A stretch of DNA of 64,000 nucleotides from Massilia sp. METH4 (lineage in GTDB: Bacteria > Pseudomonadota > Gammaproteobacteria > Burkholderiales > Burkholderiaceae_D), in the NCBI RefSeq assembly GCF_037094685.1, contig NZ_CP146614.1:620001-684000 (forward strand). The letters are read 5' to 3'. A program made the translations under genes and the position numbers. Under the pieces are notes generated by a model. It did no database searches and was not told the origin of the DNA. It worked only from the letters and a program-made list of their open reading frames with translations. Below, one piece after another: positions 25,140 through 34,299 of the stretch. The number at the start of each line of letters is the position of its first letter. Positions within the stretch are counted from its first letter, which is position 1.

Positions 25140-27170
25140 TTGTCACCACTGTCGTGGTTCGTCGCATCCGGAGCCTCGTGGCAGTCGGCCGTCCAGCGCC
25201 GCCTGCGCACGGTGTCGCGCCTGCGTTCGCGCAGCGCGGCCGCGATGCGCAGCCTGCGTGAAACCTTCACGCCGCCGGCTCCTTTTCCCGCCGAGATGGA
25301 ACGCCGTTTCCTGCGCGACCACGCCCACCGGTTCGCGCCCTTTCGCCGCGCCGGCGCCGTGCTGGCGCTGCTGATCCTCACGGCATTCTTCGCCTTCGAT
25401 TATTTCCTGTTCCTGCAGGTCGCGGATTTCCCGCTGACCCAGGTCTGGCTCTGCCGTGCGGTGCTTTGCGCCGTGCTGCTGCAGTGCGTGCTGAAGTCGC
25501 TGACGGCCGCGTTCTGCAACGACCGCAATGCCCACGTCATCATGCTTTCCGGAGCCGCCGCGGTGGTGGCTTGCGAGTTGCTGCTGATCGTGCTGACGCC
25601 GCCATCGATCGGCTTCTACGGTTACTTCGTCGCCCTGTGCATGGCCACGTTCTACCTGTTCGGCTTCCTGCACCTGCGCGCCCGTCCAGTCATGCTGGCC
25701 GGTATCGTGGTGCTGGCCGTCACCGCCGGTGCGCACGCCGTGCTGCTCGGTACCGAACGGGGCGGCCTGCTCCCCGACGCCGGTTATGCGCTGGGGCTCC
25801 TGGCCAATATGGTGGTGATCGGCCTCGGCATGGCGATCATGCTGGAACGCAATGCCCGGCGCCAGTTCCAGCAGGAACGCGAACTGTCGGACATGAACGT
25901 CGAGCTCAGCGGCAGGAACGCGCAGCTTGCCAGCGAGAAGGAGGAAAACCAGATCAAGGCGCAAGCCCTGATCCGCCTGAAGGACGAGCAGCGCAGCCAG
26001 GCCCTGCAGGCCAGCCAGGAAACGGCCCGCTTCCTGGCCGCCGCGGCACACGACCTGCGGCAACCCATGTTCGGGCTGGGCTTGGCGCTGGAAGCCATGC
26101 AGCGTGCCCTCGACGGCGGCGATACGGGCGAGGCGGCGCGGCTGACGGCGCTGTCGATCCGCTCGGCGCGCACGATGGCCACCACCTTCAACGCCGTGCT
26201 CGACCTGTCGCGCCTCGAATCGGGCTTCGTGGCGCCCGAGCCCTCGCACTTCGATCTCGACGAGCTGCTGCGTGAAGTCGCCACGGATCTGGGCGCGTTC
26301 GCGCAAAGCCGGCAGGTGGCGCTGCGCCTGCGCCTGCCGGCCACACCGGTCACCGTGTTCAGCGACCGGCAGATGGTGAGCCGCATCGTGCGCAACCTGG
26401 TCAGCAACGGGATCAAGTACGCGCGCCGCGACGCGCCGCGTGGCGCCTTCGTGCTGATCGGCGCCGTGCGGCTGCAGACGCGTGTGCGCATCGACGTGAT
26501 GGACAACGGCATCGGCATTCCGGCGCAGCAATGGCACCGCGTCTTCGAACCGTTCGTCCAGCTCGACAATGCCGAACGCGACCGGGAAAAGGGCCTGGGC
26601 CTGGGGCTGTCGATCGTCAACGCCATGATCGCCCTGTTGCCGGAGCACCGGCTCGAGTTCAAGTCCGAAGTGGGGCGCGGCACGCGCTTTTCCCTCGACG
26701 TGCCGAAGAGCAGCGAAACGCCGGCCGCCGACGCACCCGCGGGCGGCGAGCCGATAGCGGCGGACCTGCGCGGCATGTATGCGCTGGTGGTGGAGGACGA
26801 CTGCCTCGTGCGCACGGCGATGGAAGCGCTGCTGGGCCAGTGGGGCATGCTGGTCGATACCGCTGCCGGCATGGCCGAGACGCGCGCACTGGCCGCCGGC
26901 CTGGAACGGGTGCCGGACCTGATCATCACCGATTTCCGCCTGCCGGACGGCGCCACCGCCAGCGACGTGCTCGATATCCTGCTGCCCGCCTGCGAGGACG
27001 GCGGCCGCCGCCCCGCGGTGCTCGCCGTGACCGGCGAGGTCGACAGCGCGCAGGCGGCACTGGCCGGCCGCGCCGCGACGGTGCTTCCCAAGCCGATGCA
27101 CCCGGAGCGCCTGAAGGCTGCCATTGCCCAGGCGGCCGGCCGCGGCCAACTCAACCGTTGCGTGGAATGA
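25140..27170 (+). CDS. Hybrid sensor histidine kinase/response regulator with multi-helix membrane sensor
   Basis: The protein has six or so membrane helices (about 70-235), a coiled coil (about 240-295), an unusual HisKA box AAHDLRQPMFGLG (H304), an ATPase domain (NLVSNGIKYA, DNGIGI, KGLGLGLSIV) and a C-terminal receiver (about 540-660, D598 in LIITDFRLPDG). The HDLRQP box groups it with pseudomonad-type hybrid kinases that lack periplasmic sensors. The start is uncertain: TTG at 25140 follows GGGGAGG and gives 676 residues, while an ATG 35 codons later is possible. It overlaps the convergent LuxR-type regulator gene by 20 bp, its probable partner. Confidence 0.87.
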   Translation: MSPLSWFVASGASWQSAVQRRLRTVSRLRSRSAAAMRSLRETFTPPAPFPAEMERRFLRDHAHRFAPFRRAGAVLALLILTAFFAFDYFLFLQVADFPLTQVWLCRAVLCAVLLQCVLKSLTAAFCNDRNAHVIMLSGAAAVVACELLLIVLTPPSIGFYGYFVALCMATFYLFGFLHLRARPVMLAGIVVLAVTAGAHAVLLGTERGGLLPDAGYALGLLANMVVIGLGMAIMLERNARRQFQQERELSDMNVELSGRNAQLASEKEENQIKAQALIRLKDEQRSQALQASQETARFLAAAAHDLRQPMFGLGLALEAMQRALDGGDTGEAARLTALSIRSARTMATTFNAVLDLSRLESGFVAPEPSHFDLDELLREVATDLGAFAQSRQVALRLRLPATPVTVFSDRQMVSRIVRNLVSNGIKYARRDAPRGAFVLIGAVRLQTRVRIDVMDNGIGIPAQQWHRVFEPFVQLDNAERDREKGLGLGLSIVNAMIALLPEHRLEFKSEVGRGTRFSLDVPKSSETPAADAPAGGEPIAADLRGMYALVVEDDCLVRTAMEALLGQWGMLVDTAAGMAETRALAAGLERVPDLIITDFRLPDGATASDVLDILLPACEDGGRRPAVLAVTGEVDSAQAALAGRAATVLPKPMHPERLKAAIAQAAGRGQLNRCVE

Positions 27171-27828
27171 CGATGCCGCGCCGGGCCATTTCCACGATCA
27201 GCTCGGTGCGCCGGCGCACGCCGAACTTTTCCAGCAGGTCGCCGCTGTATTCCTTGATCGTGTTTTCCGTCAGCCCCATCTTGCGGGCGATCGACTTGTT
27301 GGACAATCCCTGGCAGATATAGCCGAGCGTTTCGGCCAGGCGCGGCGACAGGGCCAGGCCTTCCAGCGTGGCCGCCGGCCTGGCCGCGGGCGGGCTGAAG
27401 CCGCCCTTGCCCATCGCCGTGTGCGGCAGATAGATCTGGCCGCGCAGGATCGTGTCCAGCGCCGACCTGAACACCTGGTTGCCGTCGTCGCTGCTCTTCG
27501 AGATGAAGCCGCTGGCGCCCGCCTTGATGCACTCCATGACCGTGTCCCGGTCGTCCTGGCCCGACAGCATGATGGTATGCAGCGGCAGCTCATGTTGTGA
27601 CACCCATTCCAGCACTTCCATCCCCGAATGGCCCTTGCCGAGCTGGTAGTCGAGGAACATCAGGTCGTAGGCGCCGCTGCCGAGCAGCCGAAGGCACGTG
27701 TCCACGTCGCCCGCCTCGTCGACCGACAGCAAGGGGTCGCACTGGATCAGCAGGGTCTTGAGCGCCTGGCGGGTCAGTGCCTGGTCTTCCACCAGCAGGG
27801 CATTGCGGAAAAAGGCGGGTTCCATCAT
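27151..27828 (-). CDS. LuxR/NarL-type response regulator
   Basis: The 225-residue protein has a receiver domain (about 8-125; LMFLDYQLG gives the phospho-acceptor aspartate, GFISKS the conserved lysine). A LuxR helix-turn-helix follows (about 155-218, LAETLGYICQGLSNKSIARKMGLTENTIKEY). The tail of the gene overlaps the tail of the hybrid kinase gene by 20 bp, an arrangement that suggests a kinase-regulator pair. The ATG at 27828 opens MMEPAFF; an in-frame extension of 21 residues upstream is not supported. The target genes are unknown. Confidence 0.88.
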   Translation of the reverse strand: MMEPAFFRNALLVEDQALTRQALKTLLIQCDPLLSVDEAGDVDTCLRLLGSGAYDLMFLDYQLGKGHSGMEVLEWVSQHELPLHTIMLSGQDDRDTVMECIKAGASGFISKSSDDGNQVFRSALDTILRGQIYLPHTAMGKGGFSPPAARPAATLEGLALSPRLAETLGYICQGLSNKSIARKMGLTENTIKEYSGDLLEKFGVRRRTELIVEMARRGIVIPRNG

Positions 27829-28043
27829 GTTCCGGGTCCGGGTAGTAATGACCATCGTAGAGCAATTCGGGGGGTGCCGGCACCCTACCAAGTGGGGGCT
27901 TCCTTTTCATGGCCACCTGGTGCGGGCCTGCCCCCCGGCGCTTCTGGGGTGATGCCGCGCGGGCCGGCGCCGCACAATGGATACATCACCCACGCGCTCC
28001 CGCCGGCGTCCGAACGGCGCCCCTTCTTCAAGGAGAAACCGAT

Positions 28044-28457
28044 ATGGATACCAGCGGCAGAGCCGGGCCGGCTCACCCTTACCCCGTCCACCATGGCCGT
28101 GCCGCGGCCGCGTGCCGCTGGCTGCTGCTGGCGGGCGGCCTGTTCTCCAGCGTGGGCGCGGCGGCGCACCCATACGGCCCGTTCGGCCTGCCCATCTTCC
28201 TGCCGCCTCCGCCACCGGCGGCGTTCCGGCACGCGACACCGGACTTCGTGCCCGAACGGGCGCCCACGCGGCCGGCGCCGGCGCCACGCGCCGCGCCACC
28301 GGCCCGGCCCGCGAGCGCGGCGCCGCCACCTGCCGCGAAACGCACGGCCGCCACCGATTCCGCGCAATGCCGCCATGGTCCCAACCAGCGCGGCTGCATG
28401 GGCGGGAATGCCGGACCGCTGGCCGCCCAGTTCCACCCGACGGGCCCGCGGCCGTGA
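28044..28457 (+). CDS. Small Pro/Ala-rich exported protein, function unknown
   Basis: The 137-residue product begins after a good AAGGAG ribosome binding site at 28030-28035. It has a late hydrophobic segment ending in AAAHP (about 27-42) that may be a signal peptide. The middle is Pro/Ala-rich and the C-terminus has two cysteines (AQCRHGPNQRGCMGG). I do not recognise a family. It converges on the acetyltransferase gene with a 6-bp gap. The reading frame is preferred over neighbouring open frames because of the ribosome binding site and export signal. Confidence 0.55.
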   Translation: MDTSGRAGPAHPYPVHHGRAAAACRWLLLAGGLFSSVGAAAHPYGPFGLPIFLPPPPPAAFRHATPDFVPERAPTRPAPAPRAAPPARPASAAPPPAAKRTAATDSAQCRHGPNQRGCMGGNAGPLAAQFHPTGPRP

Positions 28458-28463
28458 TCGCGG

Positions 28464-29021
28464 CTAGCGGTCGGCCCGCTCCTCCCACTCGCGCCGCAGC
28501 AAACCGTAGAGGACCGAATCGAAGATCTCGCCGCCCACGATCCACCGTTCGCGCAGCAGGCCCTCGCGCTGGAAGCCCAGCCGCTCCAGCGCCCCGATGG
28601 ACGCGGCGTTGCGGGGATCGATGTCCGCCTCCAGCCGGTGCAGGTCGAGCTCCAGGAAGGCGAAGCGCAGCAGCGCCCCCAGCGCCTCGCCCATATAACC
28701 CTTGCCCCAGTGCGCCCGGTTGAGCGCATAACCCACCTCGCCGCGCCGGTTCTGCCAGTGCAGCGCGTGCAGTGTGCAGTTGCCGACCTGGCGCCCCGTG
28801 TCGTTCGACACCATGGCGAAGCGGAAGTACTCGCGCGCCGCGAAGGCGGCAGCATCCTTGGCGATCTGCTGGGCCGGACGGTCCGGATCGGTCCACGCGG
28901 GCTCGCTGAAGTAGCGCATCACTTCGGGGTCGCCGTGGATGGCGAGCAGGTCGTCTTCGTCCCCCGGGCGGGGCGGGCGCAGCGTGAGGCGCGGGGTGGT
29001 GAGGGTGATGTGATAGTCCAT
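28464..29021 (-). CDS. GNAT-family N-acetyltransferase (RimJ/RimL type)
   Basis: The 185-residue protein matches the RimJ/RimL branch of GNAT enzymes. It begins with LTTPRLTLRPPRPGDEDDLL, has the acetyl-CoA loop in NRAHWGKGYMGEAL (about 105-118) and ends with ENAASI-like PRNAASIGALERLGFQREGLLRER. Members acetylate protein N-termini, amino groups of antibiotics or small amines. It lies directly upstream of nothing co-directional within 35 bp except the efflux duct gene, which reads the same way and ends before it starts. A specific substrate cannot be given. Confidence 0.85.
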   Translation of the reverse strand: MDYHITLTTPRLTLRPPRPGDEDDLLAIHGDPEVMRYFSEPAWTDPDRPAQQIAKDAAAFAAREYFRFAMVSNDTGRQVGNCTLHALHWQNRRGEVGYALNRAHWGKGYMGEALGALLRFAFLELDLHRLEADIDPRNAASIGALERLGFQREGLLRERWIVGGEIFDSVLYGLLRREWEERADR

Positions 29022-29056
29022 CGGAATATCTTAACCGATGAGCCGGGCCGATCAGC

Positions 29057-30448
29057 TCATCGGCCGGCCGGCGCCATCCACCCTCCGCCCAACGCCCGGT
29101 ACAGGTCCACCGAAGCGGCCAGCAGGCGGGCGCGCAGCTGCAGGCGCGCCACGTCCGCCGCGTACAGGTTGCGCTGCGCATCCAGCTCTTCCAGGTAGGC
29201 CGCATAGCCATTGGCATAGCGGTTGTGGGCGATGCGCAGCGTTTCGGCGGCGGTGGCGCGGCGCGCGTCGTTCTGCACCGCCTGCTCGCGCAGCCGCGTG
29301 ATGGCGTCCAGGCCATTCTCCGTCTCCACGAACGCCTGCCGCACCGTGTTCTCGTACGCGATCAGCGCCCCGTTGCGCAGGGCGGCGGCCGAATCGGTGG
29401 CCGCCTGCACGCGGCCCGCGTCGAAGATCGGCGCCACCAGCGCGCCCGACAGGCGCCACAGGCGCGTGGGCCCGTGCACGAGGTCGGAAAGCTCGGTGGA
29501 CTGGATGCCGCCGCCGGCCGTCAGCCGGAAAGTGGGCAGCAGCTGGTCGCGCGTGGCCGCCAGTTGCGCGCTGGCGGCGGCGATGGCCTGTTCGGCACGC
29601 GCGATGTCGGGGCGGCGGCGCAGCAGGTCCGACGGCAGGCCGGCGGGCACCGGCGGCGGCGCCAGTTCGGCAAGCGGCTTTCCGCGCGCGACGGTCCCCG
29701 GCGAGCCGCCCGCCAGCAGCGACAGGGCATTTTCCTGCTCGAAGATCTGCCGCTGCAATTGCGGAATCTGTTCGGCCGCCGTGTCGTACTCCGCCTGGGC
29801 CTGGAGCCACTCGAGGCGCGAGCTGTAGCCCACCTCGAACTGGCGCCGCGCCAGGTCGCGCGAGCGTTCGCGCACCTGCAGCGTGGCCTGCGCCAGCTCC
29901 AGCTGCGCATCGAGGCCGCGCAGGTTCAGGTAGCCGCTCGCCACGCTGGCGGCGATCGACAGCGCCGCCGCGTCCAGGCTCGCCTGCTCGCCGCGCAGCG
30001 TTGCGGCAGCCGCCTCCGTGGCATTGGCGAGCCGCCCCCACACGTCGATCTCGTAGGCGGCCTGGAATTCGGCCTGGAACACATTGGCCACGTAGGGCTT
30101 GCCGGTCGCGGCGGACAGCGTGCGCGCCCGCGTGGGCGACGTATCGAACGACAGCGTGGGTTGCTGCGCGGCCGCCGCGGCGCGCACGCGGGCACGGTAA
30201 TCCTCGACCCGTTCGCGCGCCACGCGCAGGTCGCCGTTGTTGGCCAGTGCCGTGGTGACGAGCGCGGTCAGCGCCGGGTCGTCGAACGCCTGCCACCAGG
30301 CGCGGTCGGCCGGCAGAGCCGCGGCCCCATCGGAAAGAGGGGCGCGCCATTGCGCGGGCACGTGCAGTTGCGAGGCCGGCGGCTCGGCCACCCTGGGCGA
30401 GCATCCTCCCAGCAGGGTAAGCACCACCGCCAATGCCACCCGCCTCAT
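29057..30448 (-). CDS. Efflux outer-membrane factor lipoprotein (NodT family)
   Basis: The 463-residue protein has a lipobox LLGGC (about residue 16) and two outer-membrane efflux domains, with AYEIDVWGRLANATEAA, DLLRRRPDIARAEQAIAAASAQLAATRDQLLPTFRL and APIFDAGRVQAATDSA as family marks. It is the exit duct of the MFS-type pump encoded just upstream on the same strand: its ATG overlaps the stop of the adaptor gene (30445-30448). It is a paralogue of the duct at 16477-17937 but belongs to a different transporter class. Confidence 0.92.
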   Translation of the reverse strand: MRRVALAVVLTLLGGCSPRVAEPPASQLHVPAQWRAPLSDGAAALPADRAWWQAFDDPALTALVTTALANNGDLRVARERVEDYRARVRAAAAAQQPTLSFDTSPTRARTLSAATGKPYVANVFQAEFQAAYEIDVWGRLANATEAAAATLRGEQASLDAAALSIAASVASGYLNLRGLDAQLELAQATLQVRERSRDLARRQFEVGYSSRLEWLQAQAEYDTAAEQIPQLQRQIFEQENALSLLAGGSPGTVARGKPLAELAPPPVPAGLPSDLLRRRPDIARAEQAIAAASAQLAATRDQLLPTFRLTAGGGIQSTELSDLVHGPTRLWRLSGALVAPIFDAGRVQAATDSAAALRNGALIAYENTVRQAFVETENGLDAITRLREQAVQNDARRATAAETLRIAHNRYANGYAAYLEELDAQRNLYAADVARLQLRARLLAASVDLYRALGGGWMAPAGR

Positions 30449-31623
30449 CGGCGCGCCTCCCCGCCGTCCAGGTTTGCCGACGTGTCGATGCTGACGATGA
30501 CGGACATGCCGGGCCGCAGCCGTTCCGCCAGCCGCTGGCCGGGGTCGATGCGGATGCGCACGGGGATGCGCTGGGCAATCTTCACGTAGTTGCCGGTGGC
30601 GTTATCGGCCGGTAGCACGGAAAATTCCGAGCCGGTGGCCGGCGAGATGCGCTCGACCTGCCCGGTCAGCGTGGCGCCATCGAGCGCGTCGACCTTGAAC
30701 GTGGCGCTCTGCCCCACGCGCACGCCGTTCATCTGCGTTTCCTTCAGGTTGGCGATGACCCACATCTGGCGCGGCACGAGCCCCATCAGCTGGGCGCCGG
30801 AGTTGACGAAGGCGCCGCGCCGCACGCCGACCTGGCCCAGCTGGCCGTCCGACGGCGCGACGATGCGCGTGTTGTCCAGGTCCACCCTGGCCGCCTTCAA
30901 CGCGGCGGCCGCGTTGGCGACGGCCGCTTCCAGGGCGGCGCGGTTGACCGTCACCGATTGCGATTGCTGCCGCGAGATTTCCACATTCGCCTGCGCCTGG
31001 GCCACGGCCGCCTGCGCCTGGGCATGGGCGGCGCGCTGCGCGTCGCGCTCGCGCTGCGACAGCGAGCCATCCTGCACCAGCTGTTCCACGCGCGCCAGGT
31101 CGGCACGGGCGCGGTCCGCCTGGGCCCGGGCGTTGCGCAGCGCCGCTTCCTGCAGCGCGATGGTGGCCGCGGCGCTGCGGCGCGACTGCGCCCAGTTGGA
31201 CAGCGCCGCCTGCTGCGCCGCCAGCTGGGCCTCGGCCTGCTCGTAGCGCTGCTCGTAGACGCGGCGGTCGATCTCCACCAGCAGGTCGCCCTGCTTCACG
31301 TGCTGGAAGTCCTGCACGTGCACCTGCGTCACGTAACCCGATAGCTGGGTGCCGATCACCGTGACCTGCCCGCGCACGAGCGCGTTCTCGGTGGAGACGA
31401 TCGGGCTGGTGAACGGCGGCAGCCGCCAGGCATACAGCACCACCAGCACGCCAATGAGCGCGATCAGCGCAAAGCCGGCGATCGCCAGCCACTGCTGCGG
31501 CCTGTCGGGCTGGCCCGGCGCAGGCGGGGCGGCCGCGGGCGCCGGCGCCGCGGCGGGCGGCGTGGCGGATGTTGGTGTGGATGCGGGAGTCGTATCGTTT
31601 GCGCCCATGTCGTTTGCGCTCAT
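30445..31623 (-). CDS. HlyD/EmrA-family efflux adaptor
   Basis: The 392-residue protein has a Pro/Ala-rich cytoplasmic N-terminus, one membrane segment (about 47-68), a barrel-sandwich domain (VHVQDFQHVKQGDLLVEID), a long Ala/Gln coiled-coil hairpin (about 110-225) and a C-terminal beta domain with RLRPGMSVIVSID. This is the EmrA type, which links MFS exporters to an outer-membrane duct. The ATG at 31623 overlaps the stop of the MFS gene, and its own stop overlaps the next start. All three genes are thus translationally coupled. Confidence 0.92.
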   Translation of the reverse strand: MSANDMGANDTTPASTPTSATPPAAAPAPAAAPPAPGQPDRPQQWLAIAGFALIALIGVLVVLYAWRLPPFTSPIVSTENALVRGQVTVIGTQLSGYVTQVHVQDFQHVKQGDLLVEIDRRVYEQRYEQAEAQLAAQQAALSNWAQSRRSAAATIALQEAALRNARAQADRARADLARVEQLVQDGSLSQRERDAQRAAHAQAQAAVAQAQANVEISRQQSQSVTVNRAALEAAVANAAAALKAARVDLDNTRIVAPSDGQLGQVGVRRGAFVNSGAQLMGLVPRQMWVIANLKETQMNGVRVGQSATFKVDALDGATLTGQVERISPATGSEFSVLPADNATGNYVKIAQRIPVRIRIDPGQRLAERLRPGMSVIVSIDTSANLDGGEARR

Positions 31624-33305
31624 CTTGATCCGGAGTTGTCGAGGGAGACCTTGGCCATGCCTGTCTGCGCATCCTGCGCCGGCCCCTTGGGAGGCGCGGG
31701 CCGGCATGCGGTGCAGAGCTGCCACAGGTGGTGGAACAGCATCCACGCCAGCGTGGCGACGGCGACGATGCTGATCAACAGGAAGACGTCGTTGTAGGCC
31801 AGGATATTGGCTTCGCGGGTGGCGGCCGCGCCCAGCAGCGCCACGCCCTCCGCGTTGCGCAGCGCCGGGTCGGCCAGCGTGCCGGCCAGCGTGGCGCCGC
31901 TGCCCTGCACGCGGCTGGCCACCAGCGGGTCGATCAGCGTGAGGTGTTCGACGAGCTGGCTGGAATGGTATTTTTCGCGCATCACCTGCACCGTGCCCAC
32001 CAGCGCGGAACCCAAGAGGCCGCCCAGGTTCTGCGTCATCGAGAACATCAGCGAAAAACTGATCAGGTTCTTCGGTTGCGCGATGATCGCCCCGAAGCCG
32101 GACACGAACACGGGACCGATGAAGAACACGCCGGCGAACGCCAGCAGGCCCTGGCTGATATACATCTGCGCGGGCCGCGTGAGATTGGTGGCGTGCGAAT
32201 CCATCCACGCGCCGGCGGCCATCAGGACCAGCGCGAACATCAGCGAGCTCTGCACACGGCTGGGCGCGATCGTCAGCGCGCTGGCCGCCATGCCGGCGAC
32301 GCTGGCCGCCAGCGTGACGAGCCACAGGTCCCGCATCTGGTCGTTCTGCAGGCCAAGCGCCTGGAGGAAGCCGACGGTGCCGGTGGCTTCCGATTGCACG
32401 ATGCGGATCAGGAGCACCGACAGCGCGAGGCGAACCATGTTCGCCGTGGTCAGCCAACGGATATTGAGCAGCGGGTTGGCGCGATTGTGCTCGATGGTCA
32501 CCGCCGCCGCGACCAGCACGATCGAGCCGGCCAGGCACCAGCCCAGCCAGGGCGTTTCGAACCACCACAGGGTGCGGCCCAGGCCCAGCACCGCGCACAG
32601 CAGCGCCACGCCGGGCGCGAACAGCGCGAACGTGAGGAAGTCGAGCTTCTCGAACGCGCGGATGCGGTCGCCGGGCGGGAGCTTGAGCAGCAGCACGCAA
32701 CCCAGCGACAGCAGGCACAGGCCCAGCTCGAAGAAATACAGGCCGCGCCATTCGGCGATTTCCAGCAGTTCGGTGGAAAAGATGCGCGCGATCGGCAGCG
32801 CCAGCTGCGAAAACCCGATCCCCAGTACCACCCCCTTCAGGCGGTGCTGGGCGGGAAACCCCTGCAGCGTGTAGTACAGCCCGAGCGTGGTGAGCGCGGC
32901 GCCCGAAATGCCGCTGGCGGCGCGCACGGCGATGGCCGAGCCGAGCCCGTGCACGAACAGGTGGGCCAGCGTGGCCAGCGCGTACAGCACCAGGAACAGC
33001 TCCGTGAACAGCCGCAGGCCGAATTGCTGGCGGAACTTCACCAGCAGCAGGTTCATCGACACGTTGGCCATCACGTAGACGGTGGGCAGCCACTGGATCT
33101 CGGCCTGGTACACGCCCAGCGAGCCTTGCGCATACACGAGATTGACGGTGACGAGCGCATTGCCCAGGCCACCCGTGAGCGCCACGATGAAGCCGACGAT
33201 CAGGTAGGCGATGCGGCGCGGCGTGGAATGCAGGGGCGATGACGGCGATCCCGGCAGCATCGGCCGCTCATGAGGCTTCCAGGTCTGGGGGGCGTAGACA
33301 TCCAT
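31620..33305 (-). CDS. MFS multidrug exporter, DHA2/EmrB-like, 14-helix type
   Basis: The 561-residue protein is strongly hydrophobic with about 14 membrane segments and lies first in an EmrB-EmrA-TolC-like operon. The ATG at 33305 (MDVYAPQTWKPHERP) precedes the first helix; an in-frame upstream extension lacks support. Only a weak ribosome binding site is visible. The classic motif A is degenerate (LLLVKFRQQFGLRLF replaces the usual G-x-L-x-D-x-x-G-R-K-x-x), which places it in a divergent branch of the family. The exported substrate is unknown. Confidence 0.87.
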   Translation of the reverse strand: MDVYAPQTWKPHERPMLPGSPSSPLHSTPRRIAYLIVGFIVALTGGLGNALVTVNLVYAQGSLGVYQAEIQWLPTVYVMANVSMNLLLVKFRQQFGLRLFTELFLVLYALATLAHLFVHGLGSAIAVRAASGISGAALTTLGLYYTLQGFPAQHRLKGVVLGIGFSQLALPIARIFSTELLEIAEWRGLYFFELGLCLLSLGCVLLLKLPPGDRIRAFEKLDFLTFALFAPGVALLCAVLGLGRTLWWFETPWLGWCLAGSIVLVAAAVTIEHNRANPLLNIRWLTTANMVRLALSVLLIRIVQSEATGTVGFLQALGLQNDQMRDLWLVTLAASVAGMAASALTIAPSRVQSSLMFALVLMAAGAWMDSHATNLTRPAQMYISQGLLAFAGVFFIGPVFVSGFGAIIAQPKNLISFSLMFSMTQNLGGLLGSALVGTVQVMREKYHSSQLVEHLTLIDPLVASRVQGSGATLAGTLADPALRNAEGVALLGAAATREANILAYNDVFLLISIVAVATLAWMLFHHLWQLCTACRPAPPKGPAQDAQTGMAKVSLDNSGSR

Positions 33306-33507
33306 TGACGCGTATCCAAATGCGATCCATGCAAACGGCCGAGCAGTCTGCGAGGTGACATCATACGGCCCGGCCGGTTTGCGCGGCGCATGGGCCAGGC
33401 GAGTCACCACTTATGGCAGAGCAACCGCCTGCCATGCACGCCAGGGGCGCCGTGACGGATGGCAGGCTGGCAGCGGGGCAAGCGTTGCAAAGGCAGGGAC
33501 GCAACGA

Positions 33508-33543
33508 CGCCCGGCCGCGCATCGCACGATGCACGGCCGGGCG
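33508..33543 (-). terminator. Long hairpin after the LEA-like gene
   Basis: CGCCCGGCCG (33508-33517) pairs with CGGCCGGGCG (33534-33543), and an inner GCATCG/CGATGC extends the stem. It lies 48 bp downstream of the minus-strand gene ending at 33591 and upstream of the MFS operon. No T-run follows. The rest of the 285-bp gap shows no gene. Confidence 0.55.
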
Positions 33544-33590
33544 CGGCCATCCGCAAGGGGTGGGCGGACGGCGGGCCAAGCGGCGATGGA

Positions 33591-34118
33591 TCAGTGGCGG
33601 CGGGAGCCCAGCAGCTTCGACACCGCATAGCCGGCGGCCAGCGCGACCAGCACGGAAGTGCCCGGGCTCTTGCGCACATAGCTGCGGCCCGTCTCGGCCA
33701 GGCGGGCATAAGCCACGTTCAGGTCGGAAGCCTTCTGGCTCAGGCGGTCGGAAAGATTGGCGGCGCCGCTGGACACGCGGTCCACGGTGTCGTGCGCCTT
33801 GCTCACCAGGCGGTCGGTGGCGGCGGGCACGCTGTCGGCCAGCTTCTCGACGGTGCTGTGCACCTTGTCGGCGGCGGCGGGAACCTTCTCGGCGATCTTG
33901 TCGACGGCGGCGTGGGCGCTGGTGGCGGCCTTCTCGGCAGCGGGCTGCACCTTGTCGACCGCGGCGTGGACGCTGGTAGCGGCCTTGTCGGCGGCAGGCT
34001 GCACCTTGTCGGCGGCCTTGTCGATGGCGCTGTGGGCATTGGCCGCGTCGTTGCGGTTGCCATTGCCGATCGGCGTCACGGAGCCGGTCGCATTGATGGT
34101 CGTTTTTTCGTTGTCCAT
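33591..34118 (-). CDS. LEA-like / YqjD-DUF883-like repeat protein
   Basis: The 175-residue protein is Ala/Lys/Asp-rich and made of amphipathic repeats of about 11-22 residues (AADKVQPAADKAATSVHAAV, then near copies). It ends in a hydrophobic segment flanked by charge (VRKSPGTSVLVALAAGYAVSKLLGSRRH), as in ElaB/YqjD/DUF883 proteins that attach to the inner membrane. Repeats of this kind resemble late-embryogenesis-abundant proteins and often respond to stress or stationary phase. An AGAGGA ribosome binding site precedes the ATG at 34118; longer in-frame upstream sequence is spurious. Confidence 0.78.
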   Translation of the reverse strand: MDNEKTTINATGSVTPIGNGNRNDAANAHSAIDKAADKVQPAADKAATSVHAAVDKVQPAAEKAATSAHAAVDKIAEKVPAAADKVHSTVEKLADSVPAATDRLVSKAHDTVDRVSSGAANLSDRLSQKASDLNVAYARLAETGRSYVRKSPGTSVLVALAAGYAVSKLLGSRRH

Positions 34119-34299
34119 GATCGGTATCCTCTTGGTTGGTGTATGCGGGATCAACGATAGGCCGATCGCGGAAGGTAGACCGTGCGGTGCATAACAAACT
34201 GTAAAGACAGTCGCTTCCGGCTCGTGGCCCCGCGCCTGTCGCACGCCGCCGCAGCACGCTTTGTGGCATGCTGCGCGGATCACGCAGTGGAGGTGCGCC

